A stretch of DNA of 7,928 bases from Rhodopirellula sp. (lineage in GTDB: Bacteria; Planctomycetota; Planctomycetia; Pirellulales; Pirellulaceae). The stretch lies in assembly GCA_003513555.1 (NCBI GenBank), contig DOPG01000040.1, positions 783-8,710 on the forward strand, written 5' to 3'. The notes beneath the pieces are model-generated. The model did no database searches. It was given only the letters and a program-made list of their open reading frames with translations, and was not told where the DNA came from. Positions 6,575-7,928 of this stretch are shown here, in pieces. Position 1 is the stretch's first letter, and every line of letters begins with the position of its first letter. The position numbers and the translations under genes were made by a program.

Positions 6575-6605
6575 GCAACCGGTGTCGGACACCAATTCCG
6601 GTTGC
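6575..6605. repeat. 8-bp inverted repeat around an inner GGTGTC/GACACC palindrome
   Basis: GCAACCGG (6575-6582) is perfectly complementary to CCGGTTGC (6598-6605). Overlapping its left arm is a second inverted repeat, GGTGTC-G-GACACC (6581-6593). As RNA the outer stem is the feasible hairpin; as DNA the inner 13-base site could bind a dimeric regulator. No T-run follows, so it is not an intrinsic terminator. Confidence 0.35.
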
Positions 6606-6626
6606 GGTCTGCCAGCGCTCATCAGC

Positions 6627-6665
6627 GGTTGAACTCGAAGTGGTTGAACTCGAAGTGCACTTCGA
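6627..6665. promoter_or_regulatory. 15-bp tandem duplication running into a 16-bp perfect palindrome (candidate operator)
   Basis: GGTTGAACTCGAAGT occurs at 6627-6641 and again immediately at 6642-6656. The second copy's TCGAAGTG forms the left half of a perfect 16-bp palindrome, TCGAAGTGCACTTCGA (6650-6665). The first copy therefore supplies an extra half-site 15 bases upstream. It lies about 110 bases before the CobW-type GTPase start, where a regulator of that gene could act. It does not match a Zur or Fur consensus that I know. Confidence 0.4.
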
Positions 6666-6773
6666 TCAGCATAACGTATGGCACACTGATTCTTTTGCTG
6701 AGCGGGTTGTTTGGATGATGTTGCTGCCGTTGTGCCACAGTAGATAGAGCGGACTCGTTTTGGTAGATCGTTG

Positions 6774-7895
6774 ATGACGACGAAGAAAATAAAATTTGTG
6801 TTAGTCGGCGGGTTTCTCGGGGCGGGCAAGACCACGTTGGTAGGTGAGCTCGCTAAACGCTACTCCGCACAGGGCAAACGCGTCGGGATCATCACCAATG
6901 ATCAGACCGAAAATCTGGTCGATACCCAGAATCTGCGGTCTCAGGGATTCGATGTTGGCGAGGTTTCAGGAGCCTGCTTCTGTTGCAGCTTTGATGATTT
7001 GGTTGCAACGGCCGAAGAGTTCTCAGCAGACCAGATCCCCGACATCGTGTTAGCAGAACCGGTCGGCAGTTGTACCGATCTGGTGGCAACTGTGATTCTC
7101 CCGCTACAGCAACTGCTGGGAGAGAAATTTGAGTTAGCACCTTTCGGTGTTCTGTTGAAACCGTCACACGGGAAGCGAATCCTGGCTGGAACCTCCAAGG
7201 GCCGAAAGAGCGGTTTTTCGCCTCAGGCCGAATACATTTTCCGCAAACAACTGGAAGAGGCTGATTATCTGATGATCGGACGGCTCGATCAGCTCACGCA
7301 CGATGAAGTTGTTGATCTACGGGAGCGAGTGCAGGTTATCGCTGAAGATGTTCCAGTGATCCCCGTCAGTCCCAAATCCGGTGAAGGAGTGGACGCAGTG
7401 ATGGCGCGGATCGATGATCTGTCGACCCCGAGCCGACGTTTGCTGGATATTGACTATGACACGTATGCCGATGGTGAAGCTGAATTGGGGTGGGTGAATT
7501 TAACGGCTTCGGTGACTGCTGCTGACAAGCCGATTGATCTGGATGTTCTGACGCAATACCTCGTTGGCAGAATCGCCAAAGAAGTGATTGAAACCGGCGA
7601 GGGGCAAATTGCTCATCTCAAAGTCTCTGCGCTGGGTGGAGACACCCAGGCAGTTGCAAATGTTGTCAGCAACGATTCCGCAGTTGATGTCGGTTTGTCA
7701 GCGGGCCGTGAGGTGACGGGCACTGTACAGCTGATCGTCAACGCTCGGGTTGCAATGGATCCAGACAATCTGGAGAACGCTTGCAGGCATGCAGTTGCCT
7801 CGGTTTCTGGCGAGCAAGGCTTGGATGTCCTGTCGGTGAACGCACATTCCTTGCGTCCGGGGCGGCCCACGCCTACCCATCGCGTTGCCCGTTAA
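6774..7895 (+). CDS. COG0523/CobW-type P-loop GTPase (putative metallochaperone)
   Basis: This 373-residue protein belongs to the G3E family COG0523 (CobW, ZNG1/YeiR, YjiA relatives), whose members use GTP to deliver or insert metals such as Zn or Co into client enzymes; its metal and client are unknown. Counting from ATG 6774, Walker A is GGFLGAGKTT (12-21), the metal-binding CxCC motif is CFCC (68-71), and a Walker B-like segment reads DIVLAEPVG (90-98). The guanine-specificity position reads GRLD (169-172) instead of Asn-Lys-x-Asp, so GTP preference is uncertain. There is no His-rich metal tail. The C-terminus holds a basic, proline-rich PGRPTPTHR. ATG 6774 is preferred to the adjacent in-frame TTG 6771; neither has a good Shine-Dalgarno. 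The gene stands alone downstream of a palindrome-rich region and ends 33 bases before the window edge. Family membership is secure; the function is not. Confidence 0.88.
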   Translation: MTTKKIKFVLVGGFLGAGKTTLVGELAKRYSAQGKRVGIITNDQTENLVDTQNLRSQGFDVGEVSGACFCCSFDDLVATAEEFSADQIPDIVLAEPVGSCTDLVATVILPLQQLLGEKFELAPFGVLLKPSHGKRILAGTSKGRKSGFSPQAEYIFRKQLEEADYLMIGRLDQLTHDEVVDLRERVQVIAEDVPVIPVSPKSGEGVDAVMARIDDLSTPSRRLLDIDYDTYADGEAELGWVNLTASVTAADKPIDLDVLTQYLVGRIAKEVIETGEGQIAHLKVSALGGDTQAVANVVSNDSAVDVGLSAGREVTGTVQLIVNARVAMDPDNLENACRHAVASVSGEQGLDVLSVNAHSLRPGRPTPTHRVAR

Positions 7896-7928
7896 GACGG
7901 CCCTCGATGAGGTTGCCAATCGATGAGG

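Larger units (their letters stand above)
5917..6773. other. 857-base divergent intergenic region, palindrome-rich
   Basis: This is the gap between the divergent FAD oxidoreductase and CobW-type genes, where both promoters should lie. I support no gene in it. The left part (5917-6320) holds little beyond a GCCCCG/CGGGGC inverted repeat (6105-6110, 6134-6139) and an 11-base direct repeat AGTTTGCCGCT near 6017 and 6067. The right part (6325-6740) is full of perfect inverted repeats, listed separately. A 7-bp repeat TGGCACA (6679-6685) / TGTGCCA (6731-6737) lies just ahead of the GTPase gene. Short open frames here lack family resemblance, plausible starts and coding-like composition. Confidence 0.6.

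Noticed and set aside
6321..6578. An 85-codon minus-strand frame through the nested inverted-repeat element.
   Set aside because: It has no domain, and the palindromic DNA explains the open frame. The G-U pairing also favours plus-strand RNA.
6487..6747. An 86-codon plus-strand frame with a repeated Val-Glu-Leu-Glu.
   Set aside because: The repeated residues come from the 15-bp tandem duplication; there is no ribosome binding site or family resemblance.
7904..7928. An ATG at 7907 opening seven codons to the window edge, and a direct repeat TCGATGAGG (7904-7912, 7920-7928).
   Set aside because: It is too short to call a gene, has no ribosome binding site, and a repeat this short at the edge may be chance.

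Overview
The window reads as ordinary bacterial chromosome, most likely from the phylum Planctomycetota and perhaps the Pirellulales. This is inference. It rests on an exported sulfatase typical of that group, a CobW-type metal GTPase, mostly leaderless-looking or Shine-Dalgarno-poor starts, loosely packed genes on both strands, and long palindrome-rich gaps. No rRNA, tRNA, CRISPR array, transposase or phage gene was recognised.

Layout: a complete der (EngA) ribosome-assembly GTPase runs on the plus strand (111-1451). It converges on three minus-strand genes which, in their own reading order, are a CrtI/phytoene-desaturase-type FAD oxidoreductase (5916-4510), a single-domain KaiC/RAD55-like RecA-fold ATPase (4350-3475) and an exported sulfatase (3095-1503). 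The FAD enzyme and the ATPase are 159 bases apart and could share a transcript. The sulfatase has its own strong ribosome binding site in front of a TTG start and lies beyond a 379-base gap. After an 857-base divergent gap comes a plus-strand COG0523/CobW-type GTPase (6774-7895). No single pathway obviously joins the five genes.

The least ordinary parts are the non-coding gaps. The sulfatase/ATPase gap holds four closely spaced stem-loops (3251-3361), including a 14-bp stem. The gap upstream of the GTPase holds a nested inverted-repeat element (6325-6470), two further inverted repeats or palindromes (6518-6529, 6575-6605), and a 16-bp perfect palindrome preceded by a 15-bp tandem duplication (6627-6665). 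These could be structured RNAs, operators, or copies of a dispersed palindromic repeat; the sequence alone does not decide.

Three proteins depart from their family signatures. The sulfatase has His where the formylglycine motif usually has Pro or Ala (Cys-Glu-His-Thr-Arg). The KaiC-like ATPase lacks the paired glutamates of KaiC. The CobW-type GTPase has Gly-Arg-Leu-Asp where the Asn-Lys-x-Asp guanine-recognition motif is expected. I see no clear multi-gene novel system; the structured gaps and the sulfatase motif are the best leads.
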